Below are positions 33,317 through 41,771 of a stretch of DNA of 64,000 bases, piece after piece; positions within the stretch are counted from its first letter, which is position 1, and every line of letters begins with the position of its first letter. Both the position numbers and the translations under genes were made by a program. The notes beneath the pieces were generated by a model. The model was given only the letters and a program-made list of their open reading frames with translations. It had not been told where the DNA came from and ran no database searches. The stretch comes from JBAZPT01 sp041645535. GTDB taxonomy: Bacteria; Patescibacteriota; Minisyncoccia; Moranbacterales; UBA2206. The stretch lies in the NCBI GenBank assembly GCA_041645535.1, contig JBAZPT010000001.1, positions 186,001 to 250,000 of the forward strand, read 5' to 3'.

Positions 33317-34342
33317 ATGAGATTGTTAATAACTGGCGGCGCGGGTTTTATTGGAAGTAATTTTATTCGCTATATTCTCAAAAAATATCCCGCCTCATCG
33401 GCGGGCGGGCGGGATTATAAAATTACCAATTTGGATCTTTTGACATACGCGGGAAATTTGGAAAATCTCAAAGGCTTAGAGGTAAATCAGAATTATAAAT
33501 TTGTAAAAGGGGACATTGCGGATAAAGATTTGGTTAATGATTTGGTGAAAGATGCGGATGTTATTGTTAATTTTGCCGCCGAATCGCATGTGGATCGTTC
33601 GATTTTGGATGCCACTGATTTTATTCGGACCAATATTCTAGGCACGCATATTTTGCTTGAGGCGGCCAAAAATAACGGCGGTATCAGATTTCATCATGTT
33701 TCTACGGACGAAGTTTTTGGTTCACTTGAGCCGAATGACGCGCCTTTTAACGAGAGCACCCCTTATGATCCCAGAAGCCCGTATAGCGCGTCCAAGGCGG
33801 CCTCTGATCACTTGGTACGCGCCTATTTTCATACTTACAACCTACCAATTACGATTTCTAATTGTTCCAATAATTACGGCCCTTATCAATTTCCAGAAAA
33901 ACTAATTCCGCTTTTTATTACTAATCTGACTGAAGGCAAAAAAATCCCACTGTATGGCGATGGCCTGAACATCCGCGACTGGCTGTTCGTTGAAGATCAT
34001 TGCGTGGCGATTGATCTCGTAATCCACAAAGGCAAAATTGGCGAAACATATTGCGTAGGCGGCCAAGCGGAAAAAACTAATAAAGAAATTACTTACAAAA
34101 TTTTAGAGCTGATGGGCAAAGACAAAAATTCGATTGAATTTGTGAAAGACCGCCCCGGGCATGACAAAAGATATGCCATTGATTTTTCTAAAATTAAAAA
34201 AGAACTGGGCTGGGAGCCGAAAGTCAGTTTTAAAGAGGGCTTGCAAAAAACTGTTGAGTGGTATAAAAATAATGAAGCCTGGTGGAAAAATATAAAAAGC
34301 GGGGAGTATCAGGAATATTACAAAAAACAATATGGCGAATAA
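33317..34342 (+). CDS. rmlB: dTDP-glucose 4,6-dehydratase (RmlB)
   Basis: A 341-residue short-chain dehydrogenase/reductase, second step of dTDP-L-rhamnose synthesis, using NAD+. The cofactor motif is GGAGFIGSNF (residues 7-16). FAAESHVDRSI and HVSTDEVFGSL are conserved. The catalytic TDE is in that segment, and the Tyr-x3-Lys is YSASK. An unusual in-frame insertion, ASSAGGR, sits between KKYP and DYKI (about residues 24-32), encoded by a GC-rich palindrome at 33389-33413. Otherwise it is full length. The 3' end overlaps rmlD by 11 nt. Confidence 0.95.
   Translation: MRLLITGGAGFIGSNFIRYILKKYPASSAGGRDYKITNLDLLTYAGNLENLKGLEVNQNYKFVKGDIADKDLVNDLVKDADVIVNFAAESHVDRSILDATDFIRTNILGTHILLEAAKNNGGIRFHHVSTDEVFGSLEPNDAPFNESTPYDPRSPYSASKAASDHLVRAYFHTYNLPITISNCSNNYGPYQFPEKLIPLFITNLTEGKKIPLYGDGLNIRDWLFVEDHCVAIDLVIHKGKIGETYCVGGQAEKTNKEITYKILELMGKDKNSIEFVKDRPGHDKRYAIDFSKIKKELGWEPKVSFKEGLQKTVEWYKNNEAWWKNIKSGEYQEYYKKQYGE
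33389..33413 (+). repeat. GC-rich palindrome inserted in frame into rmlB
   Basis: CCCGCC-TCATC-GGCGGGCGGGCGGG, markedly GC-rich against its surroundings. It adds about seven residues (ASSAGGR) in a surface position where family members read directly from the Tyr-Pro to the Asp-Tyr-Lys. Confidence 0.6.
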
Positions 34343-35291
34343 GAAAAATATTTTAATTATCGGCGCGAAGGGAATGCTGGGTCAGGAGTTGGTCCGGGTT
34401 TTTGGGCGTGACAAAGATTATGCTGTTATTGCCTGGGACAAAGAAGAAATTGACATTATAAATCAAAAGCAAGCGGCCAAATTAATTTCCGTGTTGAAGC
34501 CAAAAATTATTATCAATTCCGCCGCCTATAACGCGGTGGATAAATGCGAACAGGATAAAAAAGAATTTGCGCTGGCCAAAAAAATAAACGGATTGGCTCC
34601 TGGGTATCTCGCCAAAATCGCTAAAAAAATCGGCGCGACCTTTGTGCATTATTCCAGCGATTATGTTTTCAACGGCGAACCGATGATAAACTTTGAACCG
34701 GAAGGCTGTACGCATTCCTGTTCTTCGTGTAATTTACACCAAAATTTTATTCCTCAAATCGGTTTTGACGAAAACGCCAAGCCGAAGCCCATTTCTAATT
34801 ATGGGAAATCGAAGCTTTTAGGCGAAAAGGAGGTTCAAAAGATAAAAGGCAAAAGTTATATAATCCGGCTTTCAAAATTATTTGGAAAACCGGCAAAAAC
34901 CGAGGGCGCTAAAAGAAGTTTTTTTGATGTCATGCTGGAAGCTGGAAAAAAACATAAAATTGTCAAGGCCGTGGATGAGGAAACCAGTTGTTTTACTTAT
35001 GCTCCGGACTTGGCTAAAAAAACCAAGGAAATTATTGAATCAAAAAAACCTTTCGGAATTTATCATGTTACCAACAGCGACCCTTGCACTTGGTACGGCG
35101 CGGTTGTAGAATTATATCGCCAGGCAAAAATAAGAACCAAGGTAATGCCGGTAGACTCGGACGAATTTCCCAGGCCCGCTAAAAGGCCTTATTGCTCAAC
35201 CCTGATTAACACTAAATTAAATCCATTGCGCAGTTATAAAGACGCTCTTAAAGATTATCTGAAACTTAGACATCCGATGTCTAAGTTATAA
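34332..35291 (+). CDS. rmlD: dTDP-4-dehydrorhamnose reductase (RmlD) with a cysteine-rich insert
   Basis: A 319-residue NAD(P)H-dependent reductase, last step of dTDP-L-rhamnose synthesis. The motifs are IGAKGMLGQEL (cofactor loop), NSAAYNAVDKCE (conserved AYT.VD region), HYSSDYVFNG and the catalytic YGKSK. Between FNG and YGKSK there is an extended segment with CTHSCSSC (a CxxxCxxC spacing) where most RmlD proteins have a short loop (VFDG...Y). This could bind a metal. The C-terminal codons RHPMSKL lie within a perfect palindrome (35263-35287). It overlaps rmlB. Confidence 0.88.
   Translation: MANKKNILIIGAKGMLGQELVRVFGRDKDYAVIAWDKEEIDIINQKQAAKLISVLKPKIIINSAAYNAVDKCEQDKKEFALAKKINGLAPGYLAKIAKKIGATFVHYSSDYVFNGEPMINFEPEGCTHSCSSCNLHQNFIPQIGFDENAKPKPISNYGKSKLLGEKEVQKIKGKSYIIRLSKLFGKPAKTEGAKRSFFDVMLEAGKKHKIVKAVDEETSCFTYAPDLAKKTKEIIESKKPFGIYHVTNSDPCTWYGAVVELYRQAKIRTKVMPVDSDEFPRPAKRPYCSTLINTKLNPLRSYKDALKDYLKLRHPMSKL
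35263..35287 (+). repeat. Perfect palindrome at the end of rmlD (GACATC-C-GATGTC family)
   Basis: AACTTAGACATC, a central C, then GATGTCTAAGTT. It encodes the last residues of RmlD and ends 8 nt before the rmlA ATG. The core AGACATCCGATGTCT recurs in the hairpin at 39916-39998. Confidence 0.65.
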
Positions 35292-35294
35292 AAT

Positions 35295-36092
35295 ATGAAA
35301 GGCATAATTTTATCAGGGGGAACAGCGACCAGGCTTTTCCCGCTCACCGCTACAACATCAAAACAATTACTTCCGGTATATGACCGGCAGATGATTTTTT
35401 ATCCGCTTAACACTTTAGTCAAGGCCGGCATCAAAGATATTTTGGTAATTGTGGCGCCGGACCACAGCGGGCAGTATCTGAATCTTTTGGGATCAATTTT
35501 CAAAAATCACGGAATCCATCTTTATTTTGAAGTGCAAAAACTGCCCAAAGGATTGCCGGAAGCCTTTGTTCTGGGGGAAAGCTTTATTGACAGCGACAAT
35601 GTCGCGTTGGTGTTGGGCGACAATATTTTCGAAGATGATTTTTCTGAAGCGATTAAAAATTTCAAATCCGGCGGGCATGTGTTTGCTACCGAAGTTCCCG
35701 ATCCCGAACGATCCGGGGTAGTGAAATTTGACGAGAGCGGGAAAGCCGTTCAAATAATTGAAAAACCTAAAGAGTGGATAAGCGATTACGCGATAACCGG
35801 ATTGTATCTGTATGACAATCGAGTTGTTGAAGCGGCTAAAAACCTGAAGCCATCCGCGCGCGGAGAGGTGGAAATTACGGATCTGCATAAATTTTATCTG
35901 AATTTGGGTGAATTGGAAGTAACAACTTTTGAGGGAGAATGGATGGATGCGGGAACGATTGATTCATTGCTTGAGGCGGGAAATATTGTTAAAGAAAAAG
36001 AATTATATAAAAATTTCGACCCATTAATTGATGAAGCTATTGCTGAATTTAATGAAGAATTGAAAGCTATCGCAAAAAAGAAACTATTATAA
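35295..36092 (+). CDS. rmlA: Glucose-1-phosphate thymidylyltransferase (RmlA)
   Basis: A 265-residue nucleotidyltransferase that makes dTDP-glucose from glucose-1-phosphate and dTTP. The N-terminus is GIILSGGTATRLFPLT (the usual GGxGTRL reads GGTATRL). SKQLLPVYDRQMIFYPL and ALVLGDNIFEDDF follow, with EKPKEWISDYAITGLYLYD, then EWMDAGTIDSLLEA. It is about 25 residues shorter than typical RmlA at the C-terminus, the region used for tetramer contacts and allosteric dTDP-rhamnose binding. It starts 3 nt after rmlD. Confidence 0.93.
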   Translation: MKGIILSGGTATRLFPLTATTSKQLLPVYDRQMIFYPLNTLVKAGIKDILVIVAPDHSGQYLNLLGSIFKNHGIHLYFEVQKLPKGLPEAFVLGESFIDSDNVALVLGDNIFEDDFSEAIKNFKSGGHVFATEVPDPERSGVVKFDESGKAVQIIEKPKEWISDYAITGLYLYDNRVVEAAKNLKPSARGEVEITDLHKFYLNLGELEVTTFEGEWMDAGTIDSLLEAGNIVKEKELYKNFDPLIDEAIAEFNEELKAIAKKKLL

Positions 36093-36110
36093 ATTTATAA
36101 ATATACAAAT

Positions 36111-37004
36111 ATGCCACAGAAGATAAAAAAGGCCATCATTGCTGTTGCCGGTTCTGGCACGCGGCTATTGCCAGCCACAAAATCCATGCCGAAAGAAATG
36201 CTGCCGATTGTTGACACGCCCATAATCCACTTAGTAGTGGAGGAATTAGTCGCGGCAGGAATTGAGGATATTATTTTTGTCATGCGCTGGGACAAAAAAC
36301 CGCTGGAAGATTATTTTGATCACAGTACTGCATTGGAAGAAGAACTGATGTCCAAGGGAAATGACCGCCCTGAACACGATAATCGGTATAAAAAACTTGC
36401 AGAAGAAATTAAATACATTGCAGACATGGCGAACTTCATCTATGTGCGTCAGAAGGGACCGTATGGCAATGGAACTCCAGTGTTGTCGGCGGCCAGTCTG
36501 GTTGACGACGAGCCTTTTGTTTTTGTTTTTGGCGATGACTTAGTGAAATCAAAAGTTTCTTTTACAAAACAAATGGTGGAGGACTATGAAAAAAGTAGCA
36601 GCCTGGTTATTGGCGTGCAAGAAGTTCCGAAAGAGGATGTCGTTAAGTACGGTATTGTAAAATTGAAAAAAGGATCCAGTGAATTGGAAGATATTATTGA
36701 AAAACCTTCAGTGGAAGAAGCGCCGTCGCAACTGGCTGTTTTTGGAAGATACATTCTAAACCAGGAAATCATAGATATATTGAGAGAAACCAAATTGGGA
36801 AAAGACAATGAATTGTGGATTACTGATGCGATTAGAAAGTATGTTAAAAAGGGAGGTAAATTTGTGGCGAAGGAAATTGAAGACGGCGAGTGGCTGACAA
36901 CTGGAGATCCACTGAATTATCTTAAGGCTACTTTTGCTTACGCCATGGATCGCGAAGACATAAACGTAGAGCTTAAAAGTTTTATTGATTCGCAACATAA
37001 ATGA
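36111..37004 (+). CDS. galU: UTP-glucose-1-phosphate uridylyltransferase (GalU)
   Basis: A 297-residue nucleotidyltransferase producing UDP-glucose. The N-terminus KKAIIAVAGSGTRLLPATKSMPKEMLPIVDTPIIHLVVEE (in pieces) holds the GxGTRxLPxTK motif and catalytic Lys. VFGDDLVKS and ITDAIRKYVKKGGKFVAKEIEDGEWLTTGDP match the family. Length is normal. Its TGA stop (37002-37004) is at the left end of the next junction palindrome, and the ATG of that element's leader ORF overlaps it. Confidence 0.95.
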   Translation: MPQKIKKAIIAVAGSGTRLLPATKSMPKEMLPIVDTPIIHLVVEELVAAGIEDIIFVMRWDKKPLEDYFDHSTALEEELMSKGNDRPEHDNRYKKLAEEIKYIADMANFIYVRQKGPYGNGTPVLSAASLVDDEPFVFVFGDDLVKSKVSFTKQMVEDYEKSSSLVIGVQEVPKEDVVKYGIVKLKKGSSELEDIIEKPSVEEAPSQLAVFGRYILNQEIIDILRETKLGKDNELWITDAIRKYVKKGGKFVAKEIEDGEWLTTGDPLNYLKATFAYAMDREDINVELKSFIDSQHK

Positions 37005-37060
37005 GCCCCGTTAGAGTTTTGACAGTAATACTGGGGAATTACATGATAATATTTTTTTAA
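37001..37060 (+). CDS. Possible 19-residue leader peptide in the junction palindrome
   Basis: ATG at 37001 overlaps the galU stop as ATGA and opens MSPVRVLTVILGNYM..., ending TAA at 37058-37060. It spans the left arm (37006-37021). Ribosomes finishing galU could restart here. The start is placed as in the elements at 8395 and 43037. Confidence 0.35.
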   Translation: MSPVRVLTVILGNYMIIFF

Positions 37061-37107
37061 GTTTTCGCTATTGAAAAAGTTCAATGGTGCAAAACTCTAA
37101 CGGGGTG
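37001..37107 (+). repeat. Junction palindrome (CCCCG family), copy 3
   Basis: The left arm CCCCGTTAGAGTTTTG (37006-37021) pairs perfectly with 37090-37105 over 16 bp, with a 68-nt loop. The left end TGAGCCCCG contains the galU stop. The right end CGGGGTGAG contains the GTG start (37105-37107) of the next glycosyltransferase. The arm is nearly identical to that of copy 4 at 43041. Confidence 0.8.
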
Positions 37108-38220
37108 AGAATTGCAATTCAAGCGGCGGATTTAGACCACGCTAGAATAGACGGCACGCGGGTTTATATTTTAAATTGTCTTAAGTATTTCGGAAAACTG
37201 GATCCAGCCAGCGAGTTTTTAATATATCACCGCGGTAAATTTAATCCGGAACTGACGCCGCCGAATTTTCCGAATTACAAAATTAAAAAACTTTCCGCGC
37301 CGGCCTTTTGGACGCAGACGCGGTTTGCCTATGAAATCTGGAAAGATAAACCGGATGTTTTATGGATGCCGATGCATAACTTGCCGGCTGTCCATCGCCG
37401 GAAAATGAAAACATTCGTGACGATCCACGATCTGGCTTTCAAATTTTTTCCCGAAAGTTTTACGAAAAAAGATTTAGCCAAATTGAATTTTTTGACCGAC
37501 CGCGCGGTGCGCCATACTGACCGCCTAATTGCTATTTCACAGGCAACCAAGAATGATATTTTAAAAATTTATCCGGAAGTTTCCGCGGAAAACATCCGGG
37601 TTATTTCTCACGGTTTTGATCCTGAGGTTTATGCTCAGCCGCGCGATTTGACCAAAGAAAAAGAAATTAAAGAAAAACTGGGAATTCGAGACGATTATTT
37701 GCTTTATATAGGCGCAATTCAGCCTCGTAAAAACCTCGAGGTTTTAATTGAAGCCTTTAATCTAGTCAAAAAGAAGCGACAAGGCAATTTGAGCCTGGTT
37801 TTAGTCGGCGAAAAGGCCTGGTTAAGCGAAAATACACTTAAAAAAGCCAAGGAAAGCCCATTCTCCATGGATATTATAATGCCCGGAAGGCTTAAATTTT
37901 GCGATCTGGGCCACCTTTGCCGTGGGGCTGGTATGTTTGTCTTTCCCTCTCTTTATGAGGGTTTTGGCATCCCGCCACTGGAAGCGATGGCGGCCAAAGT
38001 GCCGGTAATTTTGGCTAATAATTCCAGTCTGCCGGAGGTGGGCGGAGATGCGGCATTATATTTTGACGCCAAAAATTCGCAGGATCTGGCCGACAAAATC
38101 GCAAGCGTTTTGGAAGATGAAAATCTGCGCGCGGCTATGATTGCCAAAGGACTGGAGCAAGCTAAAAAATTCTCCTGGGAAAAATGCGCCCGGGAAACAT
38201 TGAACTATCTCAAAAGCTAA
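37105..38220 (+). CDS. GT4-family glycosyltransferase with GTG start in a palindrome
   Basis: A 371-residue GT-B transferase. The conserved N-terminus is (M)RIAIQAADLDHARIDGTRVY, so GTG 37105 is the natural start. An upstream in-frame ATG (37084) would add the arm-encoded residues VQNSNGV. TIHDLAFKFFPESFTKKD and AISQATKNDILK are shared with the GT4s at 6642 and 8522. The donor domain has LLYIGAIQPRKNLEVLI and FVFPSLYEGFGIPPLEAMAAKVPVI. Its 3' end meets the minus-strand operon, overlapping that operon's last gene by 4 nt. Confidence 0.9.
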   Translation: MRIAIQAADLDHARIDGTRVYILNCLKYFGKLDPASEFLIYHRGKFNPELTPPNFPNYKIKKLSAPAFWTQTRFAYEIWKDKPDVLWMPMHNLPAVHRRKMKTFVTIHDLAFKFFPESFTKKDLAKLNFLTDRAVRHTDRLIAISQATKNDILKIYPEVSAENIRVISHGFDPEVYAQPRDLTKEKEIKEKLGIRDDYLLYIGAIQPRKNLEVLIEAFNLVKKKRQGNLSLVLVGEKAWLSENTLKKAKESPFSMDIIMPGRLKFCDLGHLCRGAGMFVFPSLYEGFGIPPLEAMAAKVPVILANNSSLPEVGGDAALYFDAKNSQDLADKIASVLEDENLRAAMIAKGLEQAKKFSWEKCARETLNYLKS

Positions 38221-38618
38221 CCCCGTAAAAAAGTTTTTAGAAAAAACAACAGGATAATGAAAATTGCAAGCGAGGCAATGGCAGTTTCGAACAGCCCCAG
38301 GCTTCGCAATGAATTAATAATTAAAACAAGCGATGCTAAAAGTAAAAAAAGCATTCCCTTGCTTTTGAAAATATTTTTTTCACTATGCGTTTCGAAAATG
38401 ATGCCATTTCTTTTCCCCAGCCAGATGACTGAAAACAAAATTGCGAAAAGAACTAAAATTATTTTAGTGAAACTCAAGTGGGCTGAAAAAAACCCAGGCA
38501 CTACGCTTTCCAACGCCAGCATTCCCGCAAAGACAAAAATCCATAAAAACAGAATATCATTTAGCAATTTATATAGCAGCAGTTCAAGCTGTTTTTTATT
38601 ATTTGGGTGAATATCCAT
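38217..38618 (-). CDS. Small four-helix membrane protein of unknown function
   Basis: A 133-residue protein with about four hydrophobic helices (about 20-42, 47-66, 85-104 and 109-129) joined by short basic loops (GKRNG, HSEKNIFKSKG). It has no recognised domain. Its start overlaps the 3' end of the next upstream minus-strand gene by 20 nt, and its 3' end overlaps the convergent GT4 gene by 4 nt. It is probably the last member of the minus-strand operon 41764-38217. Confidence 0.65.
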   Translation of the reverse strand: MDIHPNNKKQLELLLYKLLNDILFLWIFVFAGMLALESVVPGFFSAHLSFTKIILVLFAILFSVIWLGKRNGIIFETHSEKNIFKSKGMLFLLLASLVLIINSLRSLGLFETAIASLAIFIILLFFLKTFLRG

Positions 38619-39906
38619 AATTAGCTAAAAATTTAAGTTTTATTTCCGCCAGAATATCGCGCATATTTTCCCAGTTTAAATTCCGGTAGAATTTTATTTC
38701 AGCTTCGGCAAGCGTTAGTCCCGGAGATTTTTGTGTTTCAAACTGGTAATTGTTTCCGAAAAATTCTGCCAAATTTTTAATGGAAGCTGAACACCGGCAC
38801 GAGTTAAGCGGCCACCAGGTTTTTTTGAGCTGGCAATAATTTTGAAAATCCAGACTTTTTTCCTGAACCGTGATAGGATTCTTTTTGAGATATTTTCTAA
38901 GAATTTCCGCGCCCTTAATTTCATATTTCTGTCCGCTGCTTATTAAATAATATTTTCCTAAATCACTTGCGAAGAAAACTGTCCCGTCCGGGTGGGGCCG
39001 GTCAGATGAAAAAAGCTTGTCGCGCCCGTAAAGCCCGACTTCTTCTTCGCTAGCCGGTATAATATCATCCCAATTGTAACCAAAAGACAGAAAAGTCGCG
39101 GGGTTATTAAAAGGCATAACTTTCCCGGAAACCACTACAAAAACTCCAATATCGAAAGAAAGCAGTGTTCCATCGGCAAATCCGATAACATCTTCGCTTA
39201 CGGCGTAATTTTTCAGGAATCCCTTGTCTTTTGCCAGAGCCTGGTTTTTCTCATAGCGGGAAAGATAAGCTTTTTCACTGACAAAGGGATTTAACACCTG
39301 ATTTTTCATTTGATAATAGATTCCATCGATTAAAAAGAGTGTTCCGTCGGAAAAACTTTTCACATCCACTATGTTGCTGCCTGTCTCATTAAAACGCAAT
39401 TCCTCCGCCGTAGCTTCCTCAAAAGCATCTTTTTGATAGCCCAGCGCTGTTGCGATTGCCGGAGATTGAAATCGGCGCAATTTTCCGCCGGAAACAATAT
39501 AGTATTGTCCATTGTTTTTTTCGAGGCTGCCCTCCGGAAAGCTGGCTGGGACTGGCGCGGCTGGGTAGGCAAAGGCCTGGTAAGTTTTCCGGATCATAAC
39601 AATATTTCCGCTGGCGTCCGGAAAATCTTCTTTTGAAGAAATCTGGACTTTAGTGTCAGAAAACTTTTCAGATGAATAAGCATTCAAAATGATTTTATCC
39701 GTCTGCGCATCGTTGATTTCCAGATTATTTTCCTTGTCTTTCAAATTGGAAAAATTTATGAAAAAATCCCGGGTAGGGAAAAATACGCGATAAAAAAAAT
39801 ATATTCCAACTGCAATAAAAAGCACTAACAAAACCAGGCGGGCGAAAAAATACCGTTTTTGCCAGGATGGTTTGAGAACTACATTTTTAGTCAGATCAAA
39901 TTTCAT
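38599..39906 (-). CDS. Membrane-anchored repeat protein, probably surface-exposed
   Basis: A 435-residue protein with one N-terminal helix (about 19-43) and a long external part built from degenerate repeats of about 45-60 residues. The recurring pattern is DGT-L/V-...-G-x-Y/F-x-V/L-S-x-G-K, a short linker, then a GY-like residue group. Examples are GQYYIVSGGKLRRFQSPAIA, DIGVFVVVSGKVMPFNNPAT and DLGKYYLISSGQKYEIKG. Such repeats resemble those of secreted Patescibacteria proteins I have a general memory of, not a named Pfam family I can assert. A tail has NYCQLKKTWWPLNSCRC. It follows the GT39-like gene after a large hairpin. Confidence 0.75.
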   Translation of the reverse strand: MKFDLTKNVVLKPSWQKRYFFARLVLLVLFIAVGIYFFYRVFFPTRDFFINFSNLKDKENNLEINDAQTDKIILNAYSSEKFSDTKVQISSKEDFPDASGNIVMIRKTYQAFAYPAAPVPASFPEGSLEKNNGQYYIVSGGKLRRFQSPAIATALGYQKDAFEEATAEELRFNETGSNIVDVKSFSDGTLFLIDGIYYQMKNQVLNPFVSEKAYLSRYEKNQALAKDKGFLKNYAVSEDVIGFADGTLLSFDIGVFVVVSGKVMPFNNPATFLSFGYNWDDIIPASEEEVGLYGRDKLFSSDRPHPDGTVFFASDLGKYYLISSGQKYEIKGAEILRKYLKKNPITVQEKSLDFQNYCQLKKTWWPLNSCRCSASIKNLAEFFGNNYQFETQKSPGLTLAEAEIKFYRNLNWENMRDILAEIKLKFLANYGYSPK

Positions 39907-39915
39907 TGTTTTAAA

Positions 39916-39998
39916 ACTTACGCGTTTGCTTTTTTAGACATCCGATGTCTCGCGACCATAACAGCCGAAAGACATCGGATGTCCGCAAACGCATAAGT
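39916..39998. repeat. Two-tier hairpin between minus-strand genes (GACATC family)
   Basis: Outer arms ACTTACGCGTTTGC (39916-39929) and GCAAACGCATAAGT (39985-39998) pair with one mismatch. Inner arms AGACATCCGATGTCT (39936-39950) and GACATCGGATGTC (39971-39983) are each self-complementary and also pair with each other. It follows the GT39-like stop and ends 9 nt before the next ATG. The inner core is the same as at 35263-35287. Confidence 0.7.
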
Positions 39999-41764
39999 CA
40001 TTTTTTTAGCAGATATAATTTGCCGGAAACTGTGATTTTTTGTTCAGTTGGCAGTATCACTGGCGAGGCTTGAGCCGCGTTTTTGCCAAAAATATCCGAT
40101 CGCAGAAAATTATTTTCCAGAGTATAGTTTTTTACCGGAGCCATCCGTTCAAGCAGGCCGCTTTGGGCATAAAAATCCAGCCGGCTGTCGGGAACGATAA
40201 AATAAACTTCCGGGTAATTGTGGATGTTTAATTTGTCTAAGTCCGCCGGGTTTAGAAAATAAACCGCCTGTTTTCCGTAAACAAAATTTAAGGGGCCGGT
40301 TATCATCGACCAGCCGTCGCCTGAAGCCTGTTGATCAACCAAAATCAAATCGGAATTAGAAAAATTTGGAAGCATTTGGGAAACGCCCGACATCAATTTC
40401 TGGTGGGGGATAATCGGCAGGAAGCGCACCATTAAAAATAAATTGAACGCCAGCATTATGCTGGAGAAAGCGTAGAAAAATGCCCGCTTTTTGAAAATGC
40501 CGTCCAAGAGCATAATAGTATAAAAAACGCCGGCCGGAATAATGGAAAATGCGAATCGGCGGAGCATCCAGGGATGATCGGCGGAAATATTGGGAAAAAT
40601 CAGATAGATGAAGCTGGGGAGGATTATTAAAAAGGGGATAGCCGCCGCTTTATTTTTTTTCAAAATATAGATGAAGCCGATAAAGCCAAAAAATAAAAAA
40701 TGCAAAAGATAATAGGCAAAAAAAACTTTGCCGATATAGAAAGCGGAATTCCAAAGGCTGTTTCCAATCTCGGCGGCGTTTGCATAACCGGAAAATGGTT
40801 TTATAAATCCTTTAATTAAAGCAATGAAAAACTGGCTGTCCACCGCGATAAAAACCGCATACACGCCTGCCATGGTAGCCAGGATCCAAAGAATTTTCCG
40901 GCTGACCAGGGTTCGCAGATTCACTCCGACCCAGCGCGCCCGGAAAAACAAGAAAATAACCATCATTACAAGAAAAGCTAGAGCCTCAATGCGGGCAAAA
41001 GCCAAAAAACCCATTGTAATAACGGATGAAAATAGGTAGAATTTTTTTTCTTCGCGAAAAAATTGGACGAAAAAAAGGACGCCGAGCCATACCAAAGCCA
41101 GCGCCATATTTTCACTAAGTGTGAATTTTGAAAACCAAAAAATCGGAAAAGATGTCAGAATCAGGAGCAGCCCAAAATATGCGGAAGAAGTACGCAGGTA
41201 AATGCGCGCTAAAAAATAAAACGCGAGAGCAAAAAGAAACAGTAAAACTCCATTGGCCAGCGTAAGCCCGGCCAGGCCAAAAACCGAATAAAAAATAGCC
41301 AGCCAGGCAATATAGCCGAGCGGGAATTGCGTGATCAATTGGCCGTCTGTTGTGTAATTGAATCCGGGAAAATTCAAAGCTTGGCCAGCGCCGTAAATCT
41401 GGAAGAATTCTTTTTCAGCCGGAAAGGAGAATTTGAGCTGATGATTTTCAGCGAGACTGATGGCCGCGCCGCTCAAGGACCCCTCGTCGCGCCCGGAAAA
41501 AATAGTAGGCGTGGAAAAAATCAGGAAAATAATAATTATCAAAATTGAAGACGGCAGGACATAAAAAAAGTGCCGGTTAACTTTTTTAACTTCTTCCCAA
41601 TTGAAGATAAACAAAAATATCAGCGCCACTAGACCCAGAAAAAAATAGGCTCCTAAGAAAACCTTATAAAAGGCTCCGATAAGGGTAAGCATTAGCCCCA
41701 GCCAGCCCAAGCCGATCCAAAAAACGGCAAAGGCGGCGAAAAGTTGGGATCTGTTTAACTTCAT
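39998..41764 (-). CDS. GT39/ArnT-like polytopic glycosyltransferase
   Basis: A 588-residue membrane protein with about 11-13 helices. It has a GT-C layout: an external loop after the first helices containing GRDEGSLSGAAISLAENHQ (the acidic residues are where GT-C enzymes bind the lipid-phosphate sugar and metal), then repeated hydrophobic segments and a C-terminal external domain (NSDLILVDQQASGDGWSMI). It probably moves a sugar from a polyprenyl-phosphate donor to a surface acceptor. The start at 41764 is preferred over 41800 because a good promoter places the transcription start at 41764. Motif-level similarity is moderate. Confidence 0.75.
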   Translation of the reverse strand: MKLNRSQLFAAFAVFWIGLGWLGLMLTLIGAFYKVFLGAYFFLGLVALIFLFIFNWEEVKKVNRHFFYVLPSSILIIIIFLIFSTPTIFSGRDEGSLSGAAISLAENHQLKFSFPAEKEFFQIYGAGQALNFPGFNYTTDGQLITQFPLGYIAWLAIFYSVFGLAGLTLANGVLLFLFALAFYFLARIYLRTSSAYFGLLLILTSFPIFWFSKFTLSENMALALVWLGVLFFVQFFREEKKFYLFSSVITMGFLAFARIEALAFLVMMVIFLFFRARWVGVNLRTLVSRKILWILATMAGVYAVFIAVDSQFFIALIKGFIKPFSGYANAAEIGNSLWNSAFYIGKVFFAYYLLHFLFFGFIGFIYILKKNKAAAIPFLIILPSFIYLIFPNISADHPWMLRRFAFSIIPAGVFYTIMLLDGIFKKRAFFYAFSSIMLAFNLFLMVRFLPIIPHQKLMSGVSQMLPNFSNSDLILVDQQASGDGWSMITGPLNFVYGKQAVYFLNPADLDKLNIHNYPEVYFIVPDSRLDFYAQSGLLERMAPVKNYTLENNFLRSDIFGKNAAQASPVILPTEQKITVSGKLYLLKK

Positions 41765-41771
41765 AAGCTTT

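Noticed and set aside
38257..38610. Plus-strand ORF of 117 residues
   Set aside because: It is the antisense of the hydrophobic minus-strand gene 38217-38618, with a composition (Lys/Ser-rich) typical of a shadow.
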